Assembly: GCA_945860295.1 (NCBI GenBank)
Contig: CAMAQH010000007.1
Location: 1 to 64,000, forward strand
Source: Prosthecobacter debontii
GTDB lineage: Bacteria > Verrucomicrobiota > Verrucomicrobiia > Verrucomicrobiales > Verrucomicrobiaceae
Length of the DNA stretch: 64,000 nucleotides
Direction: 5' to 3'
Shown: positions 52,516 to 62,153 of the stretch, in pieces
Layout: each line of letters begins with the position of its first letter
How positions within the stretch are numbered: position 1 is the stretch's first letter
Made by a program: the position numbers and the translations under genes
Notes under the pieces: model-generated
Seen by the model: only the letters and a program-made list of their open reading frames with translations
Databases searched by the model: none
Told to the model about the DNA's origin: nothing

Positions 52516-53949
52516 TCACCCACCGCAAATCTTGCAGGGTTTGCCGTCGGTGGGTTGGCAAATCTTCGCAGCGTTGAAGTATCGGCAGCGGAGATTGTGT
52601 CGGGTACCGGAGCCGCTGAGACTAAATTGCGGCTGGCCAGCAACGGGTGGCATGGCACCAACAGCGGTGGCTTTGGGCGCAGGCGGACTGTGTTTCACCT
52701 CACGAGTGACCACGACGAGCACGGTGCTTTTTTGGAGTAGATCGATCACCGCAGGTGCGGCATCGCCGAGGTTACCCGCTTTCAAATTGGGTACACCGGG
52801 CATTGGCTTGGCTTTGTCCTTCACACCTTCCAACAGCAGCTTGCTAATGGCCTCCGTGCGGAGACTTAAACTCTGCGTCGGAGGCGCTGGAGCAAGCTCG
52901 CTTGTGGACTTTGTGGGGTGCTTACTTTCGCTGCGTGATTGGGAGCGGAAGAAGACGCCGAGCAGCTCCCATTTATCGTTTAAAACGAAACCGCCTACAG
53001 CATCACTCGTGATGGAGGCATCGTGCTCGAAGGTCGTGTTGCTTGAGGCCTTGCTAATAATGCCGCGCGTGAGGCTGGGTGCGCCGAGATTCTTGCGCAG
53101 ACTGGTGAGTGACAGTGTTAGCGCATAGATGTTTTGGCCGAGTTCAGCCGGCTTGCGTGCGAGTAGTCGTGCGGGCTCCATCTCCACAGCGCATGAGAGC
53201 AAGGCGAGGCCGAGCTTGGGATCAGTCCTGATGACCTTCGCTGGCACATCCTTGCCATCCTCATGCAACACGAGTGTGGTCACGTCGGTGATGAGATCGG
53301 CTTCAGTAATGAAGAAGCCTTTACCCAGCGGTAAAGCCATGCCGCGCGTGCTGACGATCTCGATCAGCGGCTCGGCCACGATCGGTGCAAGTTTAGCTGG
53401 GTCACCACCCGCCGCCGTGCGGATGCGTAGATCAGCATTCACCGCTTCATCGAGATCCTGATCGAAAGCGCGAATGATCGAAGTCTCTGCCTCGATGGGC
53501 TGAAAGGTGCGATTGCCAGCATAGTAAAGCGGCTTGGACTCCAGGCGGTCACCGCGCTCGAGAGTGAGCTTTCCTTTGGGCAGAAAGAACGTCTCGCCGC
53601 TGAAGACCCATGGGCCCTTAGGTCCGGTGAGCTGCGTGCCGATGCGGCCAATGTAGCCGCCGTCCACCACGGCTGTGATTTGAAATGTCTGAGAGCCTAG
53701 GACGCGCGCGCCATTCAGGGAAACCTGCGCGAGCTGCGCATACTCTTGATCTGACGTGCACAAAGCTTTGAGCGGTAACATACTCTGTTTTTCGTCAGGG
53801 CCGATGAGCAGAACTCGCTCGTCTTTCATGCCGCCGAAGTTTGCCTGGAAGGTCTTCGTTCCATCCGCACTGCGCCACTCGCGCCCGACTGCCGTGAGGC
53901 AACCGATCATCAGAAAGAAGCAGGCTCGATGCAGTGCAGACTGGCTCAT
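52516..53949 (-). CDS. SHD1-domain protein with degenerate trypsin-like domain and cysteine tail
   Basis: A 477-aa exported protein (signal peptide about 1-22). An SHD1 domain (REWRSADGTKTFQANFGG) is followed by a serine-protease-like barrel. Compared with HtrA-like enzymes, the catalytic His, Asp and Ser positions fall in ADLITDVTTLV, DPKLGLALLSC and SDAVGGFVLND, none with the right residue, so it should be a pseudo-protease. A disordered Pro/Ser linker leads to a C-terminal cysteine motif, HNLRCRYFN, then GKPCKICGG, resembling a tail seen in other Verrucomicrobiota proteins. It may bind, not cut. Start at 53949; 53985 is the upstream in-frame choice. Confidence 0.72.
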   Translation of the reverse strand: MSQSALHRACFFLMIGCLTAVGREWRSADGTKTFQANFGGMKDERVLLIGPDEKQSMLPLKALCTSDQEYAQLAQVSLNGARVLGSQTFQITAVVDGGYIGRIGTQLTGPKGPWVFSGETFFLPKGKLTLERGDRLESKPLYYAGNRTFQPIEAETSIIRAFDQDLDEAVNADLRIRTAAGGDPAKLAPIVAEPLIEIVSTRGMALPLGKGFFITEADLITDVTTLVLHEDGKDVPAKVIRTDPKLGLALLSCAVEMEPARLLARKPAELGQNIYALTLSLTSLRKNLGAPSLTRGIISKASSNTTFEHDASITSDAVGGFVLNDKWELLGVFFRSQSRSESKHPTKSTSELAPAPPTQSLSLRTEAISKLLLEGVKDKAKPMPGVPNLKAGNLGDAAPAVIDLLQKSTVLVVVTREVKHSPPAPKATAVGAMPPVAGQPQFSLSGSGTRHNLRCRYFNAAKICQPTDGKPCKICGG

Positions 53950-54069
53950 GGAAGCAGAGGCTAGGCAGTCTTTGAGTGCTGGCAAGGTGCAGCGTAACTT
54001 TTACGTCGGACTCACACGGCGGTTGTCATTGCATCCACGCCCGCCATACTCGCCGCGCGTGCGCACATC

Positions 54070-57000
54070 ATGAGTACTTCGCAAATGCCGAGACCCCAAA
54101 TCAATCGCAAGCCAGAAGCCTCCGGTCTGGCGGCAGTGGCGCGAGGCTGGTGGCACAAATTGATGGGCACGCCGCAAGAGGGCCTGCAACTCGGAGCCAC
54201 CCGCAATGCGATGCTTCCGGTGCTCATCGAGGTCTTCGCTGGCTTCTCAAAGCTCGATGGCGATGCCGAAGAAGAGGACATCGAATCCTCTCTCGGCTAC
54301 CTGCGTTATGACTACTCCGGCGCGATCTACGCGGACATGCGCCGTCTCTATTTTGAGGCCCTGCAGCAGCCACAGGACCTGGGTCAGCGGGCAAAGGAAC
54401 TCAGTGATGAACTTTCACTCGAACAAAAAATCCTCCTTTGCGTTCAGCTCTATTTGCTGATCTCACGCTCGGCATCCAATCAGCGTCAAATGGTAGAGTT
54501 TTATCTCTTCATGACGAATCTGGGCATCGCTGCCCAGGCTATCGACATCGTTTATCAGCTCAATGCAGGTGACCGTCCTGCCCAAGAAGAATTCACAACC
54601 AAAACAGGGCAGCCACTAGAGACGCTGCGTGTTGGTTCTTCAGCCGTTAGTGACGTTCTGCTGCGCTCACTGCCTGAGGGATGTGAGGTGGTGGCTTTTC
54701 GCTATCAGAATCTCGTCTTGCTCAAGAACACGGGCAATGTGCCCATCCTCGTCCGCAGTCGCCGCCAGCCTCCGGGTGATTTCTCGCGACTGTATCCCGG
54801 CGAGCGCGTGGTGTTGGAGGACGTCACGCTCGATTACAACGATCTCATTGCTTACTTCAACGCGAAGAAGACGGTCACAGGTGCACAACTTTACCTGACT
54901 CTCACCGACACGGGAGATGCAGAAATTTCTCAGCAGCGCGGACGCGGCACGAACCTGCGAGTGAGCTTTGGGCTGGGTGTCACGGTCGAGGCTTTAAGGA
55001 ATACGGACGCCACTCTGACTGGTGTCGCCTTGCGTGAAGGTGTGCGCATTGAGGCCTCCATCGAAGACAGCATCGTAGCGCATGGAGAGATCGAAATCTC
55101 TCTGCGTGACCTTCGGGTTCGTGCGCAGGAATTCGGTGGGCAATTCCGTCTGGAAGGCAGCCGCAACACCTACTTGGTCTCCAATAAACCGGAGCTGCTG
55201 GATGAAGGAGACATTCTTCTTTCGGAAGACACCGAGGGCGAGATCCTGCTGCGCATTGAGTGTAACTACGCGCAAAAGACTGGCTCGGTGGAAGTGCTGC
55301 GCTCCTCCCGCCCGATCTACATCGGTGAGGTTCCCGTGCGCGACCGTATTTCTCTCGATGATGGCGCGACGATCACGCTCGGCGAGGGCCAGTTCCTCCG
55401 GTGCCACTTCAGTGACCGCATTATTGAAGAGGAAAAAAACACCATCCGCCAGATGGAGGTGCGTGAGTTGCTACATCGCTTCGATAGCAAAGACACGGCG
55501 CTAGATGGCATCAGCTTTCTTGCGCGTCGCGGTGAGATGATCTGCGTCATGGGGCCGAGTGGTTGCGGTAAAAGTACTCTGCTACGCGTGCTCGGCGGGC
55601 AGTTAAAACCAAAGGGCGGTGAGGTGCTCATGAACGGCCTTTCGCTCTACAGCAACCTGACGAATCTCACGCCCTACATCGCCTACATCCCCCAGGAGGA
55701 TGCCTTTGATCCGCTGCTGAAGGTGCAGGAAAATCTAGACTTCTCCGTCGCGGTGCGCTGCCCACATTTGAAAACAGACGAGCGCCGCAAACGTGTCGAA
55801 GCTAAGCTCGCTGAACTCGGGCTGGCCGACATGCGGCAGCGCCTCGCTGGTACACCTCAGCAGAAATTTCTTTCCGGTGGTGAGCGGAAGCGACTCAATG
55901 CGGGCTTGGACATGATCGGTATTTCAGATGTGTATCTGTTTGATGAACCAACTTCTGGTTTGTCCTCAAAAGACAGCGAGCATGTGCTGGAAATCATCCG
56001 CAATCTCGCTCGCAACAAAATCGTGCTGACCTCCATCCACCAGCCGAGTATGAGGTTGTTGCAGATGTTTGATAAGGCTCTGCTGCTGGATAAAGGCGGC
56101 AAGATGGCCTACTTCGGCCCGCCGCAGGGATTGCTCGAATACTTCTGGAAAGCCTACAACGACGAGACGGGTCAACGGGAAGCAGAGATACCAGCGAACA
56201 TGACGCCCGACTTTGTTTTCGATGTGCTGGAAACACCGCTGCGAGACATTAGCGGGGACATCATCCAGGAGCGCAGTGCTGATGGACACATGGTGGCTGC
56301 GCGCCGCTTTCCGCCTAACTTTTGGCGTGATCGCTATCAGAGCCATCTGCTACTCGAAAGCATGGCCAAAGCTCAGGCCTTTCCTGGCAGCACGAATCTC
56401 ATCGCGCGGCCTCGGGATGACACGCAATCTTCTTCCCGCTCACGAGCAGTGCCGAAGCCGCCCAAGCACACACTGCGGGAAGAAAGCATCCTCTTTTACA
56501 CGATGCTGAAGCGTGCCTTTCTCTCAAAGCTGAGGAACCGCACGAATCTGCTGACCACATTGCTTGAAGCGCCGATGCTCGCTTTTCTCATCTCAAGCGT
56601 GCTGAAGTACAGCGAGGATGAGCACTACACTTTTGCCACAGCTTTTCACATCCCGACCTATCTCTTCATGAGTCTTGTCGTGGCCATGTTTCTCGGCCTG
56701 ACTAACAGCGCTGATGAAATCATCCGTGACCGGCACACGCTGAGTCGGGAGCGCAATCACAACTTGCGCACCTTCTACTATCTCATGGGGAAGATCACCT
56801 CGCTGAGCAGCTTTGCGCTGGTACAGTGTGTGATTTATCTGTTGATAGGGAATTGGGTCTTGGAGATCCGAGATATGTTTTTTGCCCACCTTTGGTGGAT
56901 GTTTATTACCGCGCTAACTGGCGCATGTCTCGGCCTTTTGATCTCCAGTGTGGTCACAGATAATCGAACCGCCATCAATGCCATTCCGCTCATTCTCATC

Positions 57001-57699
57001 CCGCAGATCATCCTCGGTGGCGCGCTCATCAAGTATGAGGAGATGAACAAAAATCTGGACTTCGTTTACTCAGTCACACGCTGGCTGGAAAAAGCAGGCG
57101 TCACAGAAGAAGATACGGCGAGTAAACTCAAGGTGCCCTTCATCTGCCAGTTCATGCCTCTACGCTGGAGCTATGAGGCCATGCTCATATCGCAGGCCAA
57201 ATTGAACCCGCTGACCTCCGCCCAGGACCAGCTCGAACAGCGTATCCAGGAGCTGGTGAACCTGCCGCCAGAGATCAAGATGACTCCGGCGCAGCAGCAG
57301 GAATTGGACACTGCCAAGCAGGGGCTTGCGGTCGTCTCCGGCCTCTACGCCAAGGACAAAAACGAAGCGGCACGTAAACTCGGTGAAATTCGCGACGCAG
57401 CCATTCGCGGGAAAGTCACACCAAAGCTCCTGCAGTCCGCACTGGCTCAGCAGGACGGCGTCAGCGCAGAGGAAGTGTATGTGAATCGCAAGGTGCTAGA
57501 CCTCGTGACCAAGGCGGAAATGGAGCGCGAAGACTACCGCCGAAAAACCAGCCCGAACGTCTTCTTTGGCACCACCAAGCGCTACTTTGGCACCGCCTTT
57601 AGCACGCTGTGGATCAATGGTCTCGTCATCCTCTTTTGCATCACCGTGATCATCACCTGTGTTGAGCTTTCCTTGCGGCGTCAGCTCACTCGCGTGTGA
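54070..57699 (+). CDS. ABC transporter fused to TerB- and FHA-like regions (Rv1747/ABCG type)
   Basis: A 1209-aa protein. Residues about 45-175 resemble a TerB/DjlA-type helical domain. Residues about 190-455 are beta-rich repeats ending in an FHA-like sandwich (RPIYIGEVPVRDRISLDD). The ATPase follows: Walker A MGPSGCGKSTLL (near 493), signature LSGGERKRLNAGLDMIG (near 600), Walker B YLFDEPTSGLSS (near 625). The C-terminal half has about six membrane helices of the ABC-2/ABCG type (about 860-1200). Mycobacterial Rv1747 has a related FHA-ATPase-permease order; the TerB part is unusual. Substrate unknown. The stop overlaps the convergent carbonic anhydrase-like gene by 19 bases. Confidence 0.88.
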   Translation: MSTSQMPRPQINRKPEASGLAAVARGWWHKLMGTPQEGLQLGATRNAMLPVLIEVFAGFSKLDGDAEEEDIESSLGYLRYDYSGAIYADMRRLYFEALQQPQDLGQRAKELSDELSLEQKILLCVQLYLLISRSASNQRQMVEFYLFMTNLGIAAQAIDIVYQLNAGDRPAQEEFTTKTGQPLETLRVGSSAVSDVLLRSLPEGCEVVAFRYQNLVLLKNTGNVPILVRSRRQPPGDFSRLYPGERVVLEDVTLDYNDLIAYFNAKKTVTGAQLYLTLTDTGDAEISQQRGRGTNLRVSFGLGVTVEALRNTDATLTGVALREGVRIEASIEDSIVAHGEIEISLRDLRVRAQEFGGQFRLEGSRNTYLVSNKPELLDEGDILLSEDTEGEILLRIECNYAQKTGSVEVLRSSRPIYIGEVPVRDRISLDDGATITLGEGQFLRCHFSDRIIEEEKNTIRQMEVRELLHRFDSKDTALDGISFLARRGEMICVMGPSGCGKSTLLRVLGGQLKPKGGEVLMNGLSLYSNLTNLTPYIAYIPQEDAFDPLLKVQENLDFSVAVRCPHLKTDERRKRVEAKLAELGLADMRQRLAGTPQQKFLSGGERKRLNAGLDMIGISDVYLFDEPTSGLSSKDSEHVLEIIRNLARNKIVLTSIHQPSMRLLQMFDKALLLDKGGKMAYFGPPQGLLEYFWKAYNDETGQREAEIPANMTPDFVFDVLETPLRDISGDIIQERSADGHMVAARRFPPNFWRDRYQSHLLLESMAKAQAFPGSTNLIARPRDDTQSSSRSRAVPKPPKHTLREESILFYTMLKRAFLSKLRNRTNLLTTLLEAPMLAFLISSVLKYSEDEHYTFATAFHIPTYLFMSLVVAMFLGLTNSADEIIRDRHTLSRERNHNLRTFYYLMGKITSLSSFALVQCVIYLLIGNWVLEIRDMFFAHLWWMFITALTGACLGLLISSVVTDNRTAINAIPLILIPQIILGGALIKYEEMNKNLDFVYSVTRWLEKAGVTEEDTASKLKVPFICQFMPLRWSYEAMLISQAKLNPLTSAQDQLEQRIQELVNLPPEIKMTPAQQQELDTAKQGLAVVSGLYAKDKNEAARKLGEIRDAAIRGKVTPKLLQSALAQQDGVSAEEVYVNRKVLDLVTKAEMEREDYRRKTSPNVFFGTTKRYFGTAFSTLWINGLVILFCITVIITCVELSLRRQLTRV

Positions 57700-58244
57700 G
57701 CAGCCATCATCGCCGCCACATCCATGGTTCGGTAGCGCCGAGCGATCTCGACATACTTGAGCGCGAGCTTTGGGTTCGCCTTTTGCTCCTCAATGCTTAG
57801 CAACCGCACGACTCGTGCCGGAGAACCCATGACGAGTGACCCCTCAGGCACCTGCATATTTTTGGTCACCAGTGCTCCCGCCGCCACGATGCTGCGCGCG
57901 CCAATTCTAGCACCATCGAGAATGATCGCACCCATGCCGATAAGAACCTCATCATCGACCGTGCAGGCATGGACGATGGCGCGGTGCCCGACAGTGACGC
58001 GCTCGCCGAGAATACAGGCATGATTATCACTGACATGTAGGACGCTGCCATCTTGAACGTTAGTCTGTGCGCCCACAATGATGCGGTTAATGTCGCCGCG
58101 TAACACACTGGTGAACCAGACGCTGGACTCTGCGGCTAGCTCTACCGCGCCGATCACCACGGCCCCTGGTGCAATAAAAGAGGTGTTGTGTGAAGTAAAT
58201 TTCAGCTCAGGAAGCAAGAAATTTTGTAACGAAGTGGGGCTCAT
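57681..58244 (-). CDS. Gamma-carbonic-anhydrase-like (left-handed beta-helix) protein
   Basis: A 187-aa hexapeptide-repeat protein (IAPGAVVIGAVEL, SVWFTSVLRGDINRIIVGAQTNVQD). The three metal-binding histidines of the gamma-CA family are in place: VLHVSDNH, VTVGHRA and VHACT. Members of this YrdA/CaiE branch trimerise and bind zinc; carbonic anhydrase activity is often weak or absent. It overlaps the ABC transporter's end convergently, and its start is about 40 bases from the HU promoter. Confidence 0.9.
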   Translation of the reverse strand: MSPTSLQNFLLPELKFTSHNTSFIAPGAVVIGAVELAAESSVWFTSVLRGDINRIIVGAQTNVQDGSVLHVSDNHACILGERVTVGHRAIVHACTVDDEVLIGMGAIILDGARIGARSIVAAGALVTKNMQVPEGSLVMGSPARVVRLLSIEEQKANPKLALKYVEIARRYRTMDVAAMMAAHTRVS

Positions 58245-58283
58245 AAATCAAGGTGGATACAGCGCTTGGAGTGATTTTTGTGT

Positions 58284-58313
58284 TTGACGGCGTAGGACGG
58301 TTGGCCTTTTAAT
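58284..58313 (+). promoter_or_regulatory. Candidate sigma-70 promoter for HU
   Basis: TTGACG at 58284-58289, an 18-base spacer and TTTAAT at 58308-58313 (5 of 6 matches to TATAAT). Transcription would start near 58320, about 70 bases before the HU ATG. Confidence 0.55.
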
Positions 58314-58388
58314 CGATTAATACTCCTCTGTAATCCACCAGCAGGAAACCTCAACGCGAACACCAAGCAACTAACAACACACTCAGTT

Positions 58389-58664
58389 ATGAACAAAGCC
58401 CAACTCCTCGAACTCATTCAGAAAAACCTCGGCGGCGAAACCACCAAGCGCGCAACAGCAGACGCACTCGACGCAGTTCTCACCGCAATCGCCAAAGGCG
58501 TGAAGAAGGACGGAAATGTCCAGCTCATCGGCTTCGGCACCTTCAAGATCGCCAAGCGCGTTGCTCGCACTGGCCGCAATCCAAAGACTGGCGCAGCCAT
58601 GAAGATCAAGGCTTCCAAGAGCGTCCGCTTCGTCGCATCATCCGCGCTGAAGGGTTCCCTGTAA
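58389..58664 (+). CDS. hup: HU-family DNA-binding protein
   Basis: A 91-aa nucleoid protein. The signature GFGTFKIAKRVARTGRNPKTG (residues about 49-69) and the final beta arm are intact; the N-terminal helices (NKAQLLELIQKNL, TADALDAVLTAIAKG) are normal. It binds and bends DNA as a dimer. A long leader precedes it with no clear Shine-Dalgarno sequence. It is monocistronic, ending in a strong terminator. Confidence 0.95.
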   Translation: MNKAQLLELIQKNLGGETTKRATADALDAVLTAIAKGVKKDGNVQLIGFGTFKIAKRVARTGRNPKTGAAMKIKASKSVRFVASSALKGSL

Positions 58665-58693
58665 TTCTTTTTGGTTAACCACTATAACAAAAG

Positions 58694-58726
58694 ACCCCGC
58701 AGTGCTCCGTGAGCTGCGGGGTTTTT
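58694..58726 (+). terminator. Rho-independent terminator after HU
   Basis: Stem ACCCCGCAG (58694-58702) with CTGCGGGGT (58714-58722), an 11-base loop that can itself fold (CTC-CGT-GAG) and a T6 run. Confidence 0.9.
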
Positions 58727-58731
58727 TGTTT

Positions 58732-59904
58732 TTATTTCTTCTTCGGTTCCCAATCCTTGGCCTTGATGATGGCTTCGAGGTCTTTTTTCGCCTCAAGGTC
58801 ATTTGCGACAAATTTGAACTTGGTGAGATAACGCAGCGCTTTAGTGATGCGGAGGATCTCGCCTTTCTGGGACTCGATCTTGTCGGTAGGCAGCGCTTTC
58901 ACTTCGGTGATAAAGGAACCAAGCATCAGTAGGGCGTTATTCTTGGCCTCTGTGTTCTCAGTGTAACAGATGGATTCAAAGAGCCGCAGCATCTTGGCGG
59001 TGCCTTCCATTTTCATGGCGTCTTCGCGGATGGTCTTGGCGATCTCAGCTCGCTTGGTTGTCGTGGCGGCTTCGCTCATGTGACTGGTGTCACCACCTTC
59101 GATGGCGCGCTTGGGCAGCGCACGGTACCAGATGTTGCGGTAGCGCACTGGGTTGCCGTGATCCTGGAGTTTAAGCGGGCCTTTATCAGGAAAAGCGCGT
59201 GGTGAGGAGCGCTTCATGTGACCGCCGCCGCCTTCCAGTGGCGTGTGGTCTTGGGTGAGCACGCCATTGACGAATACTGTGATGTAGCCGGCATCAAGTT
59301 CCTTGCCGTCTTTGAAAATGGGGCGGCGGAAGATGATGTCGTAAGTCTGCCATGCACCAGCAGCACGCAGTGGATTGACCAGCGGCGGATTGATGCCGTA
59401 GATGGACGAGGCAAAGCCATCTGGGTAGGTGGGGTTGTTGTCGTTATCGAGCACTTGAACCTCGACTTGGCCCATGAGAAAAACACCGCTGTTGCCGCGC
59501 CCCTGACTGTTGCCCTCGACTTTGCTCGGCGCGCTCCACTCGATGTGAAGCTGGCAATCGGCGAATTCTTCTTTCGTGCGGATGTAGCCACTGCCCGGCA
59601 CGCATTGGAGGACACCGTCTTTGACTTCCCATTTGGTAGGCTCGGCGGGCTGCTTGTCAGACTGCCATTTCTCAAGTTCATTCGGGTTTCCGCCAAAGAG
59701 AATCGTGGCATCTGATGGCGGAGTGCCTGGTTTGTCCTGCGAGCTGAACGAGCCAGCCTCCACACGCATGGGCTGCGCACGGTTCATGTCGTGAATCGCC
59801 CAGGGATGCCTGGCGTCTGGCGGATCGCCGTAAAACGCGCCGTCTGCGAAAGCGGCAGTCGTGAGCAGAGAAAGTGAGAGGGTGTGAAGGGAGGTGAATT
59901 TCAT
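58732..59904 (-). CDS. DUF1080 secreted protein, two-part
   Basis: A 390-aa exported protein (signal peptide MKFTSLHTLSLSLLTTAAFA). The DUF1080 domain occupies about residues 65-265 (ATILFGGNPNELEKWQS, GYIRTKEEFADCQLHIEW, GNSGVFLMGQVEVQVLDNDN, VRYRNIWYRALP). The remaining 120 residues are helical and charged, unlike the single-domain paralogue at 51766. It probably acts on 3-keto-glycosides like other DUF1080 proteins; the tail is of unknown role. It is divergent from fumarase, 148 bases away. Confidence 0.87.
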   Translation of the reverse strand: MKFTSLHTLSLSLLTTAAFADGAFYGDPPDARHPWAIHDMNRAQPMRVEAGSFSSQDKPGTPPSDATILFGGNPNELEKWQSDKQPAEPTKWEVKDGVLQCVPGSGYIRTKEEFADCQLHIEWSAPSKVEGNSQGRGNSGVFLMGQVEVQVLDNDNNPTYPDGFASSIYGINPPLVNPLRAAGAWQTYDIIFRRPIFKDGKELDAGYITVFVNGVLTQDHTPLEGGGGHMKRSSPRAFPDKGPLKLQDHGNPVRYRNIWYRALPKRAIEGGDTSHMSEAATTTKRAEIAKTIREDAMKMEGTAKMLRLFESICYTENTEAKNNALLMLGSFITEVKALPTDKIESQKGEILRITKALRYLTKFKFVANDLEAKKDLEAIIKAKDWEPKKK

Positions 59905-60052
59905 AGTGGGTTGAGGTCCTTTGTTTGACTCAACGGATACGTGACGATGGAGGTGAACCCTTCAACCTCCATGTCAGGAGATTGGCTAAAGAAGTTGGAG
60001 AACTCACGATCGTTGCGCCGCTATTGAATCCGGCTCAATATTACGCATCCCC

Positions 60053-61693
60053 ATGCCTACGCCCGCTTTTCATTATCAAGAACTCCTCGAACTCGGCACC
60101 GACGACACTGAATACCGTCTGCTGACCAAGGAACACGTCAGCGTGCAGACATTCGGCGAGAAAGAAGTGCTCGTCGTGAATCCCGAAGCGCTCACGCTGC
60201 TGGCGAATCAGGCCTTTCACGACATCAATTTCTTCCTGCGTCCGAAGCACCTCAAACAGGTCGCAGCCATCCTTGATGACCCGGAGGCGAGTGAGAACGA
60301 CCGCATGGTGGCGCTCACGATGCTCAAGAATGCCGACGTGGCCTCGGCGGGCTTGCTGCCGTTTTGTCAGGACACTGGCACGTCGATCATCATGGGCAAA
60401 AAAGGCCAGCAAGTCTGGACCGACGGCGGTGATGAGGCCGCGCTATCGAAAGGCGTCTATCTCGCCTACACAGAGAACAATCTGCGCTACTCGCAAAACG
60501 CCGCGCTAGACATGTTCACGGAAAAGAACACGGGCACGAATCTCCCCGCGCAACTCGACATTTACGCGACGGATGGTGATGCGTACAAATTCCTCTTCAT
60601 CGCCAAAGGAGGCGGCTCGGCGAACAAAGCTTACTTGTATCAAGAGACCCGCGCCGTGCTAAATCCGAAGGGCATTGTGAAGTTCCTGAGCGAAAAAATG
60701 GTGTCGCTCGGCACCGCCGCGTGCCCGCCTTATCACCTCACCTTCGTCATCGGCGGCACTTCGGCTGAATCGACGATGAAACACGTCAAACTCGCCTCCA
60801 CGAAGTATTACGACGGCCTGCCCACCACCGGCAACGAGCACGGCCGCGCCTTCCGCGATGTCGAACTCGAAGCGCAGATGCTCGAAGAAGCCCGCACCTG
60901 CGGCATCGGCGCGCAGTTTGGCGGCAAATACTTCGCGCTCGATGTGCGCGTCATCCGCCTGCCGCGTCACGGCGCGTCCTTGCCCATCGGCATCGGCGTA
61001 TCTTGCTCCGCCGACCGCCAGGCAAAGGGCAAGATTACGCGTGACGGCGTCTTCATCGAGAAGCTCGAGACGAACCCGCTGCAATACATCCCCGAAGAGC
61101 TGCGCCACCGCAAAGACACCAACGCCGTGCGCATCGACACGAACCGCCCCATGGCCGAGATCCGCGCCGAGCTGAGCAAGTATCCCACCACCACGCGCCT
61201 CCTCATCAACGGTCCGATCATCGTCGCGCGAGACATCGCGCATGCGAAGCTCAAGGAGATGATCGATGCCGGCCAGCCGCTGCCCGATTACTTTAAGAAC
61301 CATCCCGTTTATTACGCCGGCCCCGCCAAAACCCCCGTCGGAATGCCCAGCGGCAGCTTTGGTCCGACGACCGCAGGCCGCATGGACAGCTACGTCGATC
61401 TCTTCCAAAGCCACGGCGGCAGCATGATCATGATCGCGAAAGGAAATCGCGGCCAGCAAGTCACCGACGCCTGCAAAAAACACGGCGGCTTCTACCTCGG
61501 CAGCATCGGCGGCCCGGCGGCCATCCTCGCCAAGGAAAACATCAAGAAGGTCGAAGTCGTCGAGTTCGCCGAGCTCGGCATGGAAGCCATCTGGAAGATC
61601 GAGGTGGAAGACTTCCCGGCCTTCATCTTGATCGACGACAAGGGGAACGACTTCTTCCAAACCGTGGGTCCGGGGTGCTCGGTGAAGCATTGA
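60053..61693 (+). CDS. fumA: Class I fumarate hydratase (4Fe-4S)
   Basis: A 546-aa iron-sulfur fumarase that interconverts fumarate and malate in the TCA cycle. Length equals E. coli FumA (548). The three cluster cysteines are in LPFCQDTGT (Cys105, the same number as in FumA), [11 protein letters not shown] and [12 protein letters not shown]. Other class I hallmarks are [36 protein letters not shown] and GSIGGPAA. Transcribed alone. It could be oxygen-sensitive, as this class usually is. Confidence 0.94.
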   Translation: MPTPAFHYQELLELGTDDTEYRLLTKEHVSVQTFGEKEVLVVNPEALTLLANQAFHDINFFLRPKHLKQVAAILDDPEASENDRMVALTMLKNADVASAGLLPFCQDTGTSIIMGKKGQQVWTDGGDEAALSKGVYLAYTENNLRYSQNAALDMFTEKNTGTNLPAQLDIYATDGDAYKFLFIAKGGGSANKAYLYQETRAVLNPKGIVKFLSEKMVSLGTAACPPYHLTFVIGGTSAESTMKHVKLASTKYYDGLPTTGNEHGRAFRDVELEAQMLEEARTCGIGAQFGGKYFALDVRVIRLPRHGASLPIGIGVSCSADRQAKGKITRDGVFIEKLETNPLQYIPEELRHRKDTNAVRIDTNRPMAEIRAELSKYPTTTRLLINGPIIVARDIAHAKLKEMIDAGQPLPDYFKNHPVYYAGPAKTPVGMPSGSFGPTTAGRMDSYVDLFQSHGGSMIMIAKGNRGQQVTDACKKHGGFYLGSIGGPAAILAKENIKKVEVVEFAELGMEAIWKIEVEDFPAFILIDDKGNDFFQTVGPGCSVKH

Positions 61694-61716
61694 GTCGGTT
61701 ATGAATTCTCCCTACT

Positions 61717-61920
61717 GTGCAGATTGATGGTGCCACGGTGCTCGAATGGGCATGGTCGGGCAGCGTGCCTTTTGGTGAAGTTCCCCGCAACACCAGTGGT
61801 TAGATTTTCGGGTTGGCTATCGCCAAGTATGATGCTGCCGATGGCATTTACAGATTCTCGGGTGATCAAGACTGGGATTATGTGCAAGATGGTTTGTATG
61901 CTCGGTCGCTGAGGCAAAAG
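61717..61920 (+). pseudogene. Small protein gene with internal stop (pseudogene)
   Basis: One frame reads DGATVLEWAWSGSVPFGEVP, then a TAG stop at 61801, then IFGLAIAKYDAADGIYRFSG and DQDWDYVQDGLYARSL. The two halves look like one small protein (an EWAWSG...YRFSCDQDW...QDGLY pattern I associate with PVC genomes) broken by a premature stop. The frame upstream has a stop at 61702. It is not expected to be made. This pseudogene and the repeat at 61971-62048 are the contents of the 460-base gap between fumarase and sbcD. Confidence 0.55.
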
Positions 61921-61970
61921 AATAATTGCCCGATAGTGCATGGACGAATGAATCTTGTTCTTGGCTTGGT

Positions 61971-62048
61971 TACAGGATTTACAAGATGTGCAGGATGGAC
62001 AGGATTTTTTCAGTCCTGTTAATCCTGCCAATCCCGTTAATCCTGCAG
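61971..62048. repeat. ACAGGATT-type dispersed palindromic repeat
   Basis: Left arm: repeated ACAGGATT-like units (TACAGGATTTACAAGATG, CAGGATGGACAGGATT); right arm: the inverse (CAGTCCTGTTAATCCTG, CCAATCCCGTTAATCCTG) after a T-run. The arms pair imperfectly into one long hairpin. A similar repeat is, from memory, common between genes in Planctomycetota and Verrucomicrobiota. Confidence 0.7.
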
Positions 62049-62153
62049 CATTGGCCTCTTCTATTTTTGATACGTAAGCCCCGGGGATCATCGGTGGCCC
62101 CTGCGGACCACCTTGCACAGTTGCTGCCGCAGTTCCTTATTAGGTGCTCTTCC

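Noticed and set aside
60659-61690. 343-codon antisense frame opposite fumarase
   Set aside because: Shadow of the fumarase gene; composition is typical of an antisense frame.
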